Below, in pieces: positions 8,125-18,301 of a stretch of 64,000 bases of DNA. Within the stretch, counting starts at the first letter, position 1. Each line of letters starts with the position of its first letter. The position numbers and the translations under genes were made by a program. Under the pieces are notes generated by a model, which was not told the origin of the DNA, made no database searches, and saw nothing but the letters and a program-made list of their open reading frames with translations. The stretch lies in NCBI RefSeq assembly GCF_022170825.1, contig NZ_CP081878.1, positions 398,001-462,000 of the forward strand, in the 5' to 3' direction. The DNA is from Exiguobacterium acetylicum. Lineage in GTDB: Bacteria > Bacillota > Bacilli > Exiguobacteriales > Exiguobacteriaceae.

Positions 8125-8910
8125 ATGGATGTAGAATCTAAAAAAAGCCGCTGGATGATTAACCTCGTATTGGTACTAGCGTCAATCGTCTGGTTATTCC
8201 CGATTTTCGTCATGTTCAAAGAGAGTCTTCGAGTCAATGGATTCGATAACTATATTGCCACATTGCAAAACCCGAACTTCCCGACATTCGTCTTCAACAG
8301 CTTCTTCGTCGCTTTCTTCATGATCATCATCTCGATCACGATTTTGGCGTTCGCAGCATTTGCCTTCTCGAAGCTTGAGTTTGCTGGAAAACGTCTTCTG
8401 TTCAACATGGTCCTTGCTGGACTCATGTTACCGGTCGCTTCGATGATCGTTCCGTTGTTCTTCACACTCCGTTCGTTTGACGGACTGAACAACCACTGGG
8501 GACTGATCGGAGCGGAAGTCGCGTTCTTCTTACCATTCGGTCTGATGCTCATCAAAGGATACTTCGATGAACTACCGAACGAACTGATGGAAGCAGCGTA
8601 TATCGATGGTGCGACGATTCTTGAAGTCTTCTTCAAAGTCATGCTACCACTTGCAAAACCAGCGCTTGCAACAGCTTTAATCTATGCGTTCCTCAACTCA
8701 TGGAACGAATACTTGATGGTTCTTACGTTCATGACGGATCCTGCCTATCAGACAGTCACGATGGCACCAAGTTTCTTCAAGGATGCGCTCGGTGGGGACC
8801 CAGGGAAAATCTACGCTTCACTTGTTTTGATCAGTTTACCAACGATGATCTTCTATATCTTCTTCCAACGTTTCTTCCAAAAAGGAATGACGGCGGGTGC
8901 AGTAAAATAA
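8125..8910 (+). CDS. ganQ: galactoside ABC transporter permease (MalG-like)
   Basis: I chose ATG 8125 because GGAGGA is eight bases upstream; an in-frame start inside the previous gene lacks one. The 261-residue protein has six membrane helices and the coupling loop EAAYIDGATILEVFFKVMLP, slightly diverged but with EAAxxDGA intact. It pairs with the preceding permease. The missing ATPase is probably a shared MsmX-type protein coded elsewhere, as known for Bacillus sugar transporters. Confidence 0.88.
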   Translation: MDVESKKSRWMINLVLVLASIVWLFPIFVMFKESLRVNGFDNYIATLQNPNFPTFVFNSFFVAFFMIIISITILAFAAFAFSKLEFAGKRLLFNMVLAGLMLPVASMIVPLFFTLRSFDGLNNHWGLIGAEVAFFLPFGLMLIKGYFDELPNELMEAAYIDGATILEVFFKVMLPLAKPALATALIYAFLNSWNEYLMVLTFMTDPAYQTVTMAPSFFKDALGGDPGKIYASLVLISLPTMIFYIFFQRFFQKGMTAGAVK

Positions 8911-8935
8911 TTGTTTTTGCGTAAGGGGGAGCACA

Positions 8936-10930
8936 ATGTATTTAGGAGTCGATTATTATCCAGAACAAACACCACGAGCACTATGGGAGGAAGACTTCCG
9001 ACTGATGAAAGAGCTTGGTGTGAATGTCGTTCGTCTCGCCGAGTTCGCTTGGTCGATGATGGAGCCTGAAGAAGGTGTCTATGATTTCAGCTTTTGGGAT
9101 GATGTCATCGAGCGCTTGAGTGCCGAAGGATTCGACATCGTACTAGGAACGCCAACCGCAACACCACCGGCTTGGTTATGTACGAAGTATCCAGAGATTC
9201 TACCGGTCGATGAGAACGGTGTGACGATCAGCTTTGGTGCCCGTCGTCACTATACGGTCCACAGCGAAACGTATCAGCGTCTATCCGTCAAAATCACGGA
9301 AGAGATGGCAAAACGATACGGTCAACATCCTCGTGTCATCGGGTGGCAAACGGATAATGAATATGGGCATGAAAAGTCGGACCGGTCTTACGGTGATGTC
9401 GATCGCGCTGCTTTTCAGCGCTGGTTAGAGAATCGCTACGGGACGCTTGATGCCTTGAATGAAGCATGGGGAACGGTCTTCTGGAGTCAGACATACACGG
9501 CGTGGGAACAGATCCCAGTACCGCGTAAAGTCTACCAAGAACATAACCCATCCCTGCTCGTCGACTTCGATCGCTTTTGTGCTGACGGTTATACGTACTA
9601 CAACAAATTACAAGTTGATGTCTTACGTCGCTACATTCCAGACGACGTCTTCATCACGCACAACCTGGTCTACAGTGACATGGCTGTCAATCAACAGCAA
9701 ATGGCGCAAGATCTCGATTATGTCGCGTTTGATAACTACCCGGTCTGGGGTGGACTACCGGAGCCGAACCGGTTCGAGAAGATGGCAAGCGATCACGATC
9801 TTTGCCGCTCTTCGAAGCAAGGAAAAGGTTTCTGGGTCATGGAACAATTGAGTGGCGCACAAGGCTGGAGTAAAATCGGTTACTTGCCACGACCAGGTCA
9901 TATTCGCCTTTGGACATACCAAGCAGTCGCACGGGGAGCAGAAGCAATCGTCTACTTCCGGTTCCGCGCTGCTCATTTCGGAACAGAAGAGTTCTGTCAT
10001 GGCATCATCGATCATGATGGAAAACCGAAGCGGAAATTCGAAGAAGTGAAACAAATCATGACAGAGCTGAATACGTACGGCGATGAGATTAACGCGAGCC
10101 GTTACGACGCGAAGGTCGGTGTCTACTTCGATCAAGAAAACGTGTGGGCTTGGACGCACCAGCCGCATAGTGATGCGTTTGATTTCCGGACGGAGTTCGT
10201 TCGCTTCTATGGTGGAGCAGTTCGTCAACAAGTCGCAACGGACATCGTCTTCCCGGGTGACGATCTATCTCGTTATAAATTGATCATCGTCCCGCTCTAT
10301 TTCTTGACGAACCCAACGTTCGATGACGCCTTGATTGCGTACATGGAACAAGGTGGTCACGTCATCTTCACATACCGGACAGGCGTCAAGGATGCACGTA
10401 ACCATGTCGTGCCGACGACGTTACCGGGTAAATTCGCACCGTATGCGGGAATCGAGATTGACGAATACGAGTCACTCCAATCCGTTCAGCAACATAAGGT
10501 AGCAGGAATTGGGGAAATGGCAGGACAATCGTCAACAGCACGCCTTTGGTGTGACTTGATCACGCCAACGACAGCAGAGACGCTCGCTGTCTATGAAGAT
10601 ACGTTTTATGCGGGTGTAGCGGCTGTGACGCGCAATGCTTATAAAGGAACAATTACCTACATCGGCTCATCGATTGATGATGCGATGATTGATACGATTT
10701 ACCGTCAAGCGTTCACGGAGGCTGGCATCGAGATGATCGATGCTCCGGATCAAGTCGAAATCGTGCGTCGTCACGGCGAAAAACGAGATTTCCTCTTCTT
10801 GATGAACCATGACACGAAAGAAACACGTGACGTCATTTTAGACGGAACATACCAAGCGTTAACAAAGGAAGAGACATATCGTGGAACGGTCCAGCTCGCA
10901 CCACTCGAGACACTGATTCTGACGACGTAA
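8936..10930 (+). CDS. ganA: GH42 beta-galactosidase
   Basis: The 664-residue length is usual for GH42. The TIM barrel contains the catalytic acid/base in QTDNEYGH (about Glu141) and the nucleophile in FWVMEQLSGAQGW (about Glu302). A glutamine-amidotransferase-like trimerisation domain and a C-terminal beta domain follow. There is no signal peptide, so it acts inside the cell on imported beta-galactosides. It starts 25 bases after the permease with AAGGGGGAG before ATG and is followed by an alpha-galactosidase gene, so the operon can open both anomers. Confidence 0.93.
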   Translation: MYLGVDYYPEQTPRALWEEDFRLMKELGVNVVRLAEFAWSMMEPEEGVYDFSFWDDVIERLSAEGFDIVLGTPTATPPAWLCTKYPEILPVDENGVTISFGARRHYTVHSETYQRLSVKITEEMAKRYGQHPRVIGWQTDNEYGHEKSDRSYGDVDRAAFQRWLENRYGTLDALNEAWGTVFWSQTYTAWEQIPVPRKVYQEHNPSLLVDFDRFCADGYTYYNKLQVDVLRRYIPDDVFITHNLVYSDMAVNQQQMAQDLDYVAFDNYPVWGGLPEPNRFEKMASDHDLCRSSKQGKGFWVMEQLSGAQGWSKIGYLPRPGHIRLWTYQAVARGAEAIVYFRFRAAHFGTEEFCHGIIDHDGKPKRKFEEVKQIMTELNTYGDEINASRYDAKVGVYFDQENVWAWTHQPHSDAFDFRTEFVRFYGGAVRQQVATDIVFPGDDLSRYKLIIVPLYFLTNPTFDDALIAYMEQGGHVIFTYRTGVKDARNHVVPTTLPGKFAPYAGIEIDEYESLQSVQQHKVAGIGEMAGQSSTARLWCDLITPTTAETLAVYEDTFYAGVAAVTRNAYKGTITYIGSSIDDAMIDTIYRQAFTEAGIEMIDAPDQVEIVRRHGEKRDFLFLMNHDTKETRDVILDGTYQALTKEETYRGTVQLAPLETLILTT

Positions 10931-10944
10931 GGAGGAAGAGAACC

Positions 10945-13068
10945 ATGGCAATCTTTGAAGTAGCAGGACGTCGTTTCGTCATCGAAGGGAAACGGGTCGC
11001 TCACGTCGTCACGATCGGTGCGAACGGCAAGCTGATCCACACGTATTTTGGTGCGAAGCTACCATATCGAGATGATTATGAAGCGTTACCGAGTCCGGTC
11101 GTCGCGCACAGTTCGTTTGAATCACCAGACGGCGTCGCGACGTACGATTTCGTACCGTTCGGCGAGATGTTATATACGGAGCCGACATTGAAGTCGGAAC
11201 GAGAGGATGGGCAACGGATTCATCAGTTCCAGTTTGAACGTGCTGAACAGACGGAAACTGAATTGACGCTCTGGCTCTTTGATCCATTACAAGAAATGCG
11301 TGTCGGTGTTCGATATGAAGTATTCGCCGATTACGACATCATCGGTCGCTCGATCGTTGTTGAAAATACAGGGCGATTACCTGTCCGTTTGACTACAGCC
11401 CAGTCCTTTGCGATGGGACGATGGCATCAACCGAATTTAAAGCTGCATCATTTCGCAGGTATGTGGACAGGTGAGTTCAAGAAACAAATCACACCGGTGA
11501 CACCAGGGCGCCAGACAATTGAAAGTCGGCGTGGAGTGACGAGCCACCAAGCGAATCCGTGGTTCGCACTTGAACAGGACGCGACAGAGGATAGCGGCGA
11601 AGTCGTTTACGGACATTTTGCTTACTCCGGTAACTGGGCGATTCACGTCGAACAGGATGCGTTTGGTTTCGTCCAACTTTCAGGTGGTATGAATCCGTTT
11701 GACTTTAGCTGGAAACTATCGCATCAACAAGAGTTGACGACGCCAACGTTCTACATCGGCTATGCAGAGGGGTTTGCGGATATGAGCGCCCATGCGCATG
11801 CGTTTCAGCGTGACGTCATCATGTCGCGTTCGACCGATCGACCTGTTCTCTATAACTCATGGGAAGCGACGTATTTTGATGTGACGGAATCTGGTCAACG
11901 TGAACTCGTCGATCTTGCAGCGGGAATCGGTTGTGAACTGTTCGTCGTCGATGACGGCTGGTTCGGTGAACGCCATTCCGATCAAGCAGGACTCGGTGAC
12001 TGGCACGTCAATCGGGAAAAGTTTCCGAACGGTCTAGAGCCTTTGATCTCATATGTGAAACAACAAGGTTTACAATTCGGACTATGGGTCGAACCAGAGA
12101 TGGTCAACCCGGATTCTGATTTATACCGGGCGCATCCAGACTGGATTTATCATGCACGCGATGCGGTTCGGACGACGTCACGGAATCAATATGTCTTAAA
12201 TCTCGGATTACCAGAAGTCGAGCAGTTCATTCTCGAGATGATGGACGATTTACTGACGCGTCACGCGATCGATTACATCAAATGGGACATGAACCGTGCC
12301 TTCTCTGAACCGGGTGTTCCAAAAGACCAGACGGATCGCCAACAGGAACTATGGAAACGCCACGTCGATGCGTTGTACCGGATCTTTGATGAATTACGTC
12401 GCTTGCACCCGACAGTCGACTTTGAAGCATGTGCCGGTGGTGGCGGACGGATTGATCTCGGGATCCTCTCACGGACGGAACAAGTCTGGACGAGTGATAA
12501 CACCGATCCACTCGATCGCTTGCAAATCCAGCATGACTTCTCTTACGCCTACAATGCGAAGATGATGAGCTGCTGGGTGACGGACGGACCGAACTGGTTG
12601 AATGGACGCAACGTGCCGCTTGCGACACGCTTCGTCTCCTCGATGCAAGGAACACTTGGCATCGGTGGCAACTTAAGTGAGTGGTCAACGGATGAACTCG
12701 CAGAAGCAAAGGGCTGGATCGAGACATACCAAGCGATTCGTCCGACGATTCAACGCGGTATCCAGTACCGTCTATCTGCTTTTACACAACAGACGCCAAG
12801 CGTCATGCAATATACATCGGAAGAAGAAACTGTGTTGCTCGCGATCGCGCCACTTCGGCAGTACGGGGCACATCAGTATCACTTCACACTAAAAGGACTC
12901 GACCCGGCGATGCGCTACCAAGTCGAGGACCGGACGTTAAGCGGCGCTTACTTGATGCAACAAGGCTTGACGTTCTCATACACGACGGACTATGAAGCGC
13001 GCTGCTTGCGGATTCAACCTGTCCATCGTGCGCTCTCACTACTTGAATCAAAGGAGACGATCGTATGA
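10945..13068 (+). CDS. GH36 alpha-galactosidase
   Basis: This 707-residue cytoplasmic enzyme has the GH36 plan: an N-terminal beta supersandwich, a TIM barrel and a C-terminal beta domain. Recognisable blocks are GLWVEPEMVNPDSDLY, YIKWDMNR with the nucleophile Asp near residue 447, CAGGGGRIDLG, and SDNTDPLDR with the acid/base Asp near residue 518. It releases galactose from melibiose, raffinose-type sugars or galactomannan fragments. It starts 14 bases after ganA with AAGGAGGAAG, and its stop overlaps the galK start (ATGA). It resembles Bacillus AgaN/MelA-type enzymes. Confidence 0.93.
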   Translation: MAIFEVAGRRFVIEGKRVAHVVTIGANGKLIHTYFGAKLPYRDDYEALPSPVVAHSSFESPDGVATYDFVPFGEMLYTEPTLKSEREDGQRIHQFQFERAEQTETELTLWLFDPLQEMRVGVRYEVFADYDIIGRSIVVENTGRLPVRLTTAQSFAMGRWHQPNLKLHHFAGMWTGEFKKQITPVTPGRQTIESRRGVTSHQANPWFALEQDATEDSGEVVYGHFAYSGNWAIHVEQDAFGFVQLSGGMNPFDFSWKLSHQQELTTPTFYIGYAEGFADMSAHAHAFQRDVIMSRSTDRPVLYNSWEATYFDVTESGQRELVDLAAGIGCELFVVDDGWFGERHSDQAGLGDWHVNREKFPNGLEPLISYVKQQGLQFGLWVEPEMVNPDSDLYRAHPDWIYHARDAVRTTSRNQYVLNLGLPEVEQFILEMMDDLLTRHAIDYIKWDMNRAFSEPGVPKDQTDRQQELWKRHVDALYRIFDELRRLHPTVDFEACAGGGGRIDLGILSRTEQVWTSDNTDPLDRLQIQHDFSYAYNAKMMSCWVTDGPNWLNGRNVPLATRFVSSMQGTLGIGGNLSEWSTDELAEAKGWIETYQAIRPTIQRGIQYRLSAFTQQTPSVMQYTSEEETVLLAIAPLRQYGAHQYHFTLKGLDPAMRYQVEDRTLSGAYLMQQGLTFSYTTDYEARCLRIQPVHRALSLLESKETIV

Positions 13069-14237
13069 CAGACCAGACGTTAGAAGCACAATTTGAACAG
13101 CGGTTTGGCTCACCGTCGACGCATCGCTTCTTTGCACCAGGACGAATCAATTTAATCGGCGAGCATACGGATTACAATGGCGGTCACGTCTTTCCGTGCG
13201 CGTTGACGTTCGGGACACATGCGATTGCTCGAAAGCGTGACGATCAACGATTCCGCTTCTACTCACTGAATTTTGAGCAAGACGGTATCATCGAAGTGGA
13301 ACTCGACGCACTCGCATATGATGCGACACATGGTTGGGCAAACTATGCGAAGGGCATGATCACAGTCTTACAAGAAGCGGGTTACCGGATTGATACAGGA
13401 TGCGACATCCTGATCCAAGGGGACATCCCGAACGGTGCCGGTCTTTCGTCATCGGCTTCGCTTGAACTCGTCATCGGTGTTTTGCTTGATCGATTGTACG
13501 CATTAGAAATTCCACGACTTGATCTCGTTCGCTTCGGACAACACGTCGAAAATCGCTATATCGGCGTCAACAGTGGCATCATGGATCAGTTTGCGATCGG
13601 TATGGGAAAAGCGGGTGCCGGTCTACTGCTCGATTGTGAGACGCTCGATTATACGTATGCACCACTCGATTTGACAGGGTATACGATCATCATCATGAAT
13701 ACGAATAAACGCCGTGAACTGGCGGATTCAAAATACAATGAACGCCGAGCAGAGTGTGAAGCAGCACTCGCCTATCTCAACGAAGTCACGCCACGAGAAG
13801 CGCTCGGACAGTGGACGACAGCTGAATTTACCAAAGTCGCGTGGGAAGACGAAACTTTGATGCGTCGCGCACGGCATGCGATTTCAGAAAATGAACGGAC
13901 ACTTCAGGCACTTGCAGCACTTGAAGCAGGAGAATTGACGTCGTTCGGTCAGTTGATGAACGCATCGCACGTCTCGTTACGAGAAGACTATGAAGTGACG
14001 GGGCTTGAACTCGATACACTCGTCGAAGCCGCTTGGGAGCAACCGGGCGTGCTTGGAGCACGAATGACAGGTGCTGGTTTTGGTGGCTGTGCGATTGCGA
14101 TCGTCGAAGACGAGGCGGTCGACGCGTTCAAACAAGCTGTCGGCGAACAATATGAAGCACGCATCGGATACCCGGCGACGTTCTATACGGCGACGGTCGG
14201 TGACGGAGCACGTGAAATCGAACGGGAGGTCATCTAA
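13065..14237 (+). CDS. galK: galactokinase
   Basis: The 390-residue GHMP kinase has the galactokinase signature GRINLIGEHTDYNGG near residue 26, the ATP-loop GDIPNGAGLSSSASLEL near residue 120, and the C-terminal motif GARMTGAGFGGCAIAIV. It phosphorylates alpha-D-galactose at C1, the first Leloir step. Its start overlaps the alpha-galactosidase stop by four bases and its stop touches the galE start, so translation of the three genes should be coupled. Confidence 0.96.
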   Translation: MTDQTLEAQFEQRFGSPSTHRFFAPGRINLIGEHTDYNGGHVFPCALTFGTHAIARKRDDQRFRFYSLNFEQDGIIEVELDALAYDATHGWANYAKGMITVLQEAGYRIDTGCDILIQGDIPNGAGLSSSASLELVIGVLLDRLYALEIPRLDLVRFGQHVENRYIGVNSGIMDQFAIGMGKAGAGLLLDCETLDYTYAPLDLTGYTIIIMNTNKRRELADSKYNERRAECEAALAYLNEVTPREALGQWTTAEFTKVAWEDETLMRRARHAISENERTLQALAALEAGELTSFGQLMNASHVSLREDYEVTGLELDTLVEAAWEQPGVLGARMTGAGFGGCAIAIVEDEAVDAFKQAVGEQYEARIGYPATFYTATVGDGAREIEREVI

Positions 14238-15236
14238 ATGGCAACTTTAGTCGTAGGTGGAGCCGGTTATATCGGCTCCCATGCCGTCTATCAATTGATT
14301 GATGCCGGAAAGGATGTCGTCGTCATCGACCATCTGCAGTCCGGTCACCGTGAAGCGGTTCATCCGCAGGCGCGTCTATACGAAGGAGACATTCGCGATC
14401 GTGCTTTTCTCGATCGCGTCTTTACGGAAGAAACGATTGAACAAGTCGTCCACTTCGCAGCCTTCTCACTCGTTGGAGAGTCGATGACGGCACCGTTACG
14501 CTATTTTGATAACAACGTCTACGGTACACAAGTGTTGCTCGAAGCGATGATTGCCCATGACATCAAACAGATCGTCTTCTCTTCGACGGCAGCAACGTAC
14601 GGTGAACAGGAACAAATGCCGATTCTTGAAACAGCGGAAACGCGTCCAACGAATGCGTACGGCGAGACGAAATTGATGATGGAGAAGATGATGCGATGGT
14701 GTGAACAAGCGTATGGCTTACGTTACGTCGCGTTACGTTACTTCAATGTCGCTGGTGCACGCGCAACCGGTGAAATCGGAGAAGACCATACACCGGAAAC
14801 CCATTTGATCCCGCTCGTCCTTGAAGTCGCCAATCGACAACGGGCAGAGATCTCCATCTATGGTGATGATTATAAAACGCCGGATGGTACGTGCATTCGT
14901 GATTACATCCATGTCGAGGACTTGATTGATGCCCACGTACGGGCACTCGATTACTTGGCGGACGGAAACGATAGCACGGTCTTTAATCTTGGTTCGAGCC
15001 AAGGGTTCTCTGTTCGGGAGATCATCGAAGCTGCACGTCGCGTGACGGGACATCCGATTCCGGAACGCATCGTCGAACGTCGTGCAGGGGATCCAAGTAT
15101 CTTGATTGCCGGATCTACAAAAGCGAAAGAAATCCTCGGCTGGACACCACAACGGACAGATATCGAAACGATCATCCGTGATGCCTGGAACTGGCATGCA
15201 CATCACCCAGAAGGGTACCGGACGAGCGTTCGTTAA
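14238..15236 (+). CDS. galE: UDP-glucose 4-epimerase
   Basis: This 332-residue SDR protein shows the NAD-binding glycine motif GGAGYIGSH at the N-terminus, SSTAATYGE with the catalytic Ser/Thr region, and the catalytic YGETK (YxxxK) near residue 144. It interconverts UDP-galactose and UDP-glucose. It begins at the base after the galK stop, with GGGAGG inside the end of galK as ribosome binding site. Confidence 0.95.
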   Translation: MATLVVGGAGYIGSHAVYQLIDAGKDVVVIDHLQSGHREAVHPQARLYEGDIRDRAFLDRVFTEETIEQVVHFAAFSLVGESMTAPLRYFDNNVYGTQVLLEAMIAHDIKQIVFSSTAATYGEQEQMPILETAETRPTNAYGETKLMMEKMMRWCEQAYGLRYVALRYFNVAGARATGEIGEDHTPETHLIPLVLEVANRQRAEISIYGDDYKTPDGTCIRDYIHVEDLIDAHVRALDYLADGNDSTVFNLGSSQGFSVREIIEAARRVTGHPIPERIVERRAGDPSILIAGSTKAKEILGWTPQRTDIETIIRDAWNWHAHHPEGYRTSVR

Positions 15237-15265
15237 AGAGAGAAAGAATGAGGAGAGTGACGGCG

Positions 15266-16762
15266 ATGAATGAACTCATCCAACAATTAGTAGCACGAGC
15301 AATCCAGGAACGCTTAATTGAACCGGAAGATGCGATCTACGCCCGGAACCGGATTCTAGCGCGGATCGGTCAAGCCGATTTCGAAGAACAGGCAGACGTC
15401 GTGTCACGTCCGATTCCAGATATTTTGGACGACATGATCGAAGTGTTGATCACAAGCGGACAACTACCGGCGCGTCTTGAGGACAAAGAACAGTTCGCTG
15501 CAGACGTGATGGATGTCTTCGTCGCACGTCCGTCTGACGTGACGGCGACGTTCCGTCGCCTGTATACCGAATCACCGGTAGCGGCAACGGATTATTTTTA
15601 TCAAGTGAGCCAAGCGAGTAACTACATTCAAACGAAACGGATCGCTAAAAATAAACGCTATCAGGCGGATACGGCTTATGGAACGATTGATGTCACGATC
15701 AATTTATCGAAACCGGAAAAAGACCCACGCGAAATCGCGGCAGCCCGGACGGAGGCACCAACAGCGTCGAACTATCCGACCTGTCTGTTGTGCGTCGAAA
15801 ACGTCGGCTACGCCGGTCGTGCGAATCATCCAGCCCGTGCGAACCACCGGATCGTTCCGTTGACACTGACGGAAGAATCGTGGGCATTACAGTATTCACC
15901 ATACGTCTATTACAACGAACATAGCATCATCTTGTCGCAGGAACATCGTGATATGGTCATCAATCGCGATGCCTTTGCACGCCTGCTCGCCTTCGTCGAG
16001 CAATTCCCGCATTACTTTGCGGGCTCGAACGCGGACCTGCCGATCGTCGGTGGGTCGATCTTGACCCATGATCATTACCAAGGCGGACGGTATACGTTTG
16101 CGATGGACCGGGCAAACGCTTTAACATCCTTTACGTTCCCGGATCAGCCGACGGTTACCGGTGAAACCTTACACTGGCCACTGAGTGTGTTGCGCCTGAA
16201 AAGTACAGATCCATCAGCATTACTCGATGCGGCGACAACTGTCTATGAGACGTGGTTGACGTATACGGATGAGAGTCAGGATATTCGTTCGCATACCGGT
16301 GAGACACGACATAATACGGTGACGCCGATCGCCCGTCAACGCGACGGACAATTAGAGCTTGATCTCGTCTTACGGAACAACCGAACGTCAGGAGAACATC
16401 CGGACGGTATTTTCCATACGCATGCGGATATTCACCATATCAAACGAGAAAATATCGGGTTGATCGAAGTAATGGGACTGGCGGTTTTACCGGCGCGTTT
16501 GCTACAAGAGTTGCAACAGGTCGAACAGTTCATCACGGGCGAAGTCGACGAAGTAGCAGTAGCGCATGCTGAATGGGCACAGGAACTGAAGCAAACATAT
16601 GACGGTCAAGACGTCACGACATACGTCGAGCAAGCAGTTGCTGCGAAATTCGTACGCGGGCTCGAAGACTGTGGTGTCTTTAAACAGACAGAGGAAGGTC
16701 AGGCGGCGTTCGGACGATTCGTTCAACTCGTGACGCGCCAACCGGTGGAGGAACAACGATGA
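15266..16762 (+). CDS. galT: UDP-glucose-hexose-1-phosphate uridylyltransferase, Gram-positive (class II) type
   Basis: The 498-residue length and sequence fit the Firmicutes form of GalT, which differs from the short histidine-triad enzyme of enterics. Visible blocks include CLLCVENVGYAGR, YNEHSIILSQEH and GGSILTHDHYQGG. It moves UMP from UDP-glucose to galactose 1-phosphate. I chose ATG 15266 because GAGGAG lies ten bases upstream; an in-frame ATG at 15248 overlaps that site. The stop overlaps the galM start. Confidence 0.92.
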   Translation: MNELIQQLVARAIQERLIEPEDAIYARNRILARIGQADFEEQADVVSRPIPDILDDMIEVLITSGQLPARLEDKEQFAADVMDVFVARPSDVTATFRRLYTESPVAATDYFYQVSQASNYIQTKRIAKNKRYQADTAYGTIDVTINLSKPEKDPREIAAARTEAPTASNYPTCLLCVENVGYAGRANHPARANHRIVPLTLTEESWALQYSPYVYYNEHSIILSQEHRDMVINRDAFARLLAFVEQFPHYFAGSNADLPIVGGSILTHDHYQGGRYTFAMDRANALTSFTFPDQPTVTGETLHWPLSVLRLKSTDPSALLDAATTVYETWLTYTDESQDIRSHTGETRHNTVTPIARQRDGQLELDLVLRNNRTSGEHPDGIFHTHADIHHIKRENIGLIEVMGLAVLPARLLQELQQVEQFITGEVDEVAVAHAEWAQELKQTYDGQDVTTYVEQAVAAKFVRGLEDCGVFKQTEEGQAAFGRFVQLVTRQPVEEQR

Positions 16763-17763
16763 CACAACTACTTGAGAAAGAGTTGATCCGCCATACGTTA
16801 CGCCAGGACGGCATCGAAGTGACACTCTGGAACTACGGTGGCATCATCCAAGATATCCGGACGACCGATCGAGATGGTCATTTAGAAAGTGTCGTCCTCG
16901 GTCTTGAAACGGTGAAAGACTATCAACAACACTCACCTTATTTTGGAGCAATCGTCGGACGTGTCGCTGGTCGAATCGGACAGGCACGCTTCGAAGTAGC
17001 GGGAGACGTCTATCCGCTCGCCGCGAACGATGGCGACAATCACTTGCATGGTGGAATTCATGGATTTGATCAAGCGTGGTTTGAAGTCGTTGAAGCGACG
17101 GATACATTGTTCCACTTGCGCTTGGCTAGTCCGGATGGAGCAGAAGGCTACCCTGGAACGGTCACGCTCGATGTGTATTATCGACTAGAAGGAACGACAC
17201 TAATGCTTGAGATGACAGCTGTGACGAATCAGACGACGCCACTTAACCTGACGAATCATACGTATTTCAACCTATCAGGAAATGCAAAGCGAGATGTGTT
17301 AGATCATATCTTGACGTTACCAAGTGATCTCTACTTACCGGTTCAGTCAGACGGCTTGCCGACGGGTGAACAACGAGATGTCTCCGGAACACCGTTCGAT
17401 TTTCGGAGCGGTCAGTCGATTCGTGACGGGGTTACGCTTGAGCATCCCGAGACGATTGCTGTCGGGAATGGCTACGATCATCCGTTCATTTTACGAGAGG
17501 ATACACTACGCCTGGTAGATCCAGTGTCTGGTCGTTTTGTCGACGTCACGACGAATCAGCCGGCAGTCGTAGTTTATACTGGAACGCAACTTCTGACTGA
17601 CTATACGATTCACGGTTTTCCTGCTCGACCGTCGCTTGGCTTATGCCTTGAGACGCAAGTCCATCCGAATGCGGTCCATGAACCTGATTTCCCATCGATC
17701 CTATTGTCACCAGGTGAGACGTATCACTGGAAAACAGCTTATCGCTTTGGTGTAGTATCTTGA
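16759..17763 (+). CDS. galM: aldose 1-epimerase (galactose mutarotase)
   Basis: The 334-residue protein has the GalM fold with NDGDNHLHGGIHGFD, the catalytic His in NLTNHTYFNLSG near residue 163, and the catalytic Glu in GLCLETQVHPNAVHEPDFP near the C-terminus. It converts beta-D-galactose released by the glycosidases into the alpha form that GalK needs. It is the last gene of the operon: the start overlaps galT by four bases, and a terminator follows eleven bases after the stop. Confidence 0.93.
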   Translation: MTQLLEKELIRHTLRQDGIEVTLWNYGGIIQDIRTTDRDGHLESVVLGLETVKDYQQHSPYFGAIVGRVAGRIGQARFEVAGDVYPLAANDGDNHLHGGIHGFDQAWFEVVEATDTLFHLRLASPDGAEGYPGTVTLDVYYRLEGTTLMLEMTAVTNQTTPLNLTNHTYFNLSGNAKRDVLDHILTLPSDLYLPVQSDGLPTGEQRDVSGTPFDFRSGQSIRDGVTLEHPETIAVGNGYDHPFILREDTLRLVDPVSGRFVDVTTNQPAVVVYTGTQLLTDYTIHGFPARPSLGLCLETQVHPNAVHEPDFPSILLSPGETYHWKTAYRFGVVS

Positions 17764-17774
17764 TTGATTCGAAG

Positions 17775-17820
17775 AAAAGCCCCGCTACCGTGTCCGATTA
17801 GACATGGAAGTGGGGCTTTT
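17775..17820 (+). terminator. terminator of the galactoside operon
   Basis: The arms AAAAGCCCC (17775-17783) and GGGGCTTTT (17812-17820) pair perfectly around an inner partially paired region. The T-run closes the operon. Confidence 0.85.
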
Positions 17821-17890
17821 GTGTATAGAAAAGGGATTCGAATGAAAAGCGCGAAAGGGTTACGAGATCATTCACAAAGGAGGAATTTCC

Positions 17891-18301
17891 ATGTTGTATG
17901 CAGCGACTCCGTGTCTCGTTTTTTCGGGACAAGCCAAGCAGGCAATCACTTATTATGAGAACGTATTTGAGATGACACGTCGTCGTATCTTACTCGATGA
18001 AGCAGGAGATACCGTTTACCACGCGCATTTATCCAACGGCGCGTTTGAATTGATGCTGTGGGACGAAAGTGACGCGTCACACGACGCTTCTTCGCTCCAT
18101 CTGTTACTGACCTGCACCTCATATGAAGAATTAGAGCAGTTGTATCAGCGATTAGCGGCAGACGGTCAAATCGTCATCCCGCTTGCTGTGGCAGACTTTG
18201 GGGGCTGGTATGCGCAAGTCCGCGATCCGTTAGGAATTCTTTTTGCCCTGTCTTTCAGTGAAGAAGGGCGAGAGTCAGAGACGTTGCTCGAGCGCGAGTA
18301 G
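17891..18301 (+). CDS. VOC-superfamily (PhnB/glyoxalase-like) protein
   Basis: The 136-residue protein has the two-module beta-alpha-beta-beta-beta fold of the PhnB/YjdN group, starting with the TPCLVFSGQAKQAITYYENVF block and ending with WYAQVRDPLGILFALSF. An AAAGGAGG site precedes the ATG. Members bind small ligands or metals and many have no known substrate; no glyoxalase activity can be inferred. Its 3' end overlaps the convergent ogt gene by 27 bases. Confidence 0.8.
   Translation: MLYAATPCLVFSGQAKQAITYYENVFEMTRRRILLDEAGDTVYHAHLSNGAFELMLWDESDASHDASSLHLLLTCTSYEELEQLYQRLAADGQIVIPLAVADFGGWYAQVRDPLGILFALSFSEEGRESETLLERE

Noticed and set aside
18275-18301. Frameshift or misassembly suggested by the overlap of the VOC and ogt genes.
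   Set aside because: Both frames are intact to the end with family-like C-termini; short convergent overlaps are common.
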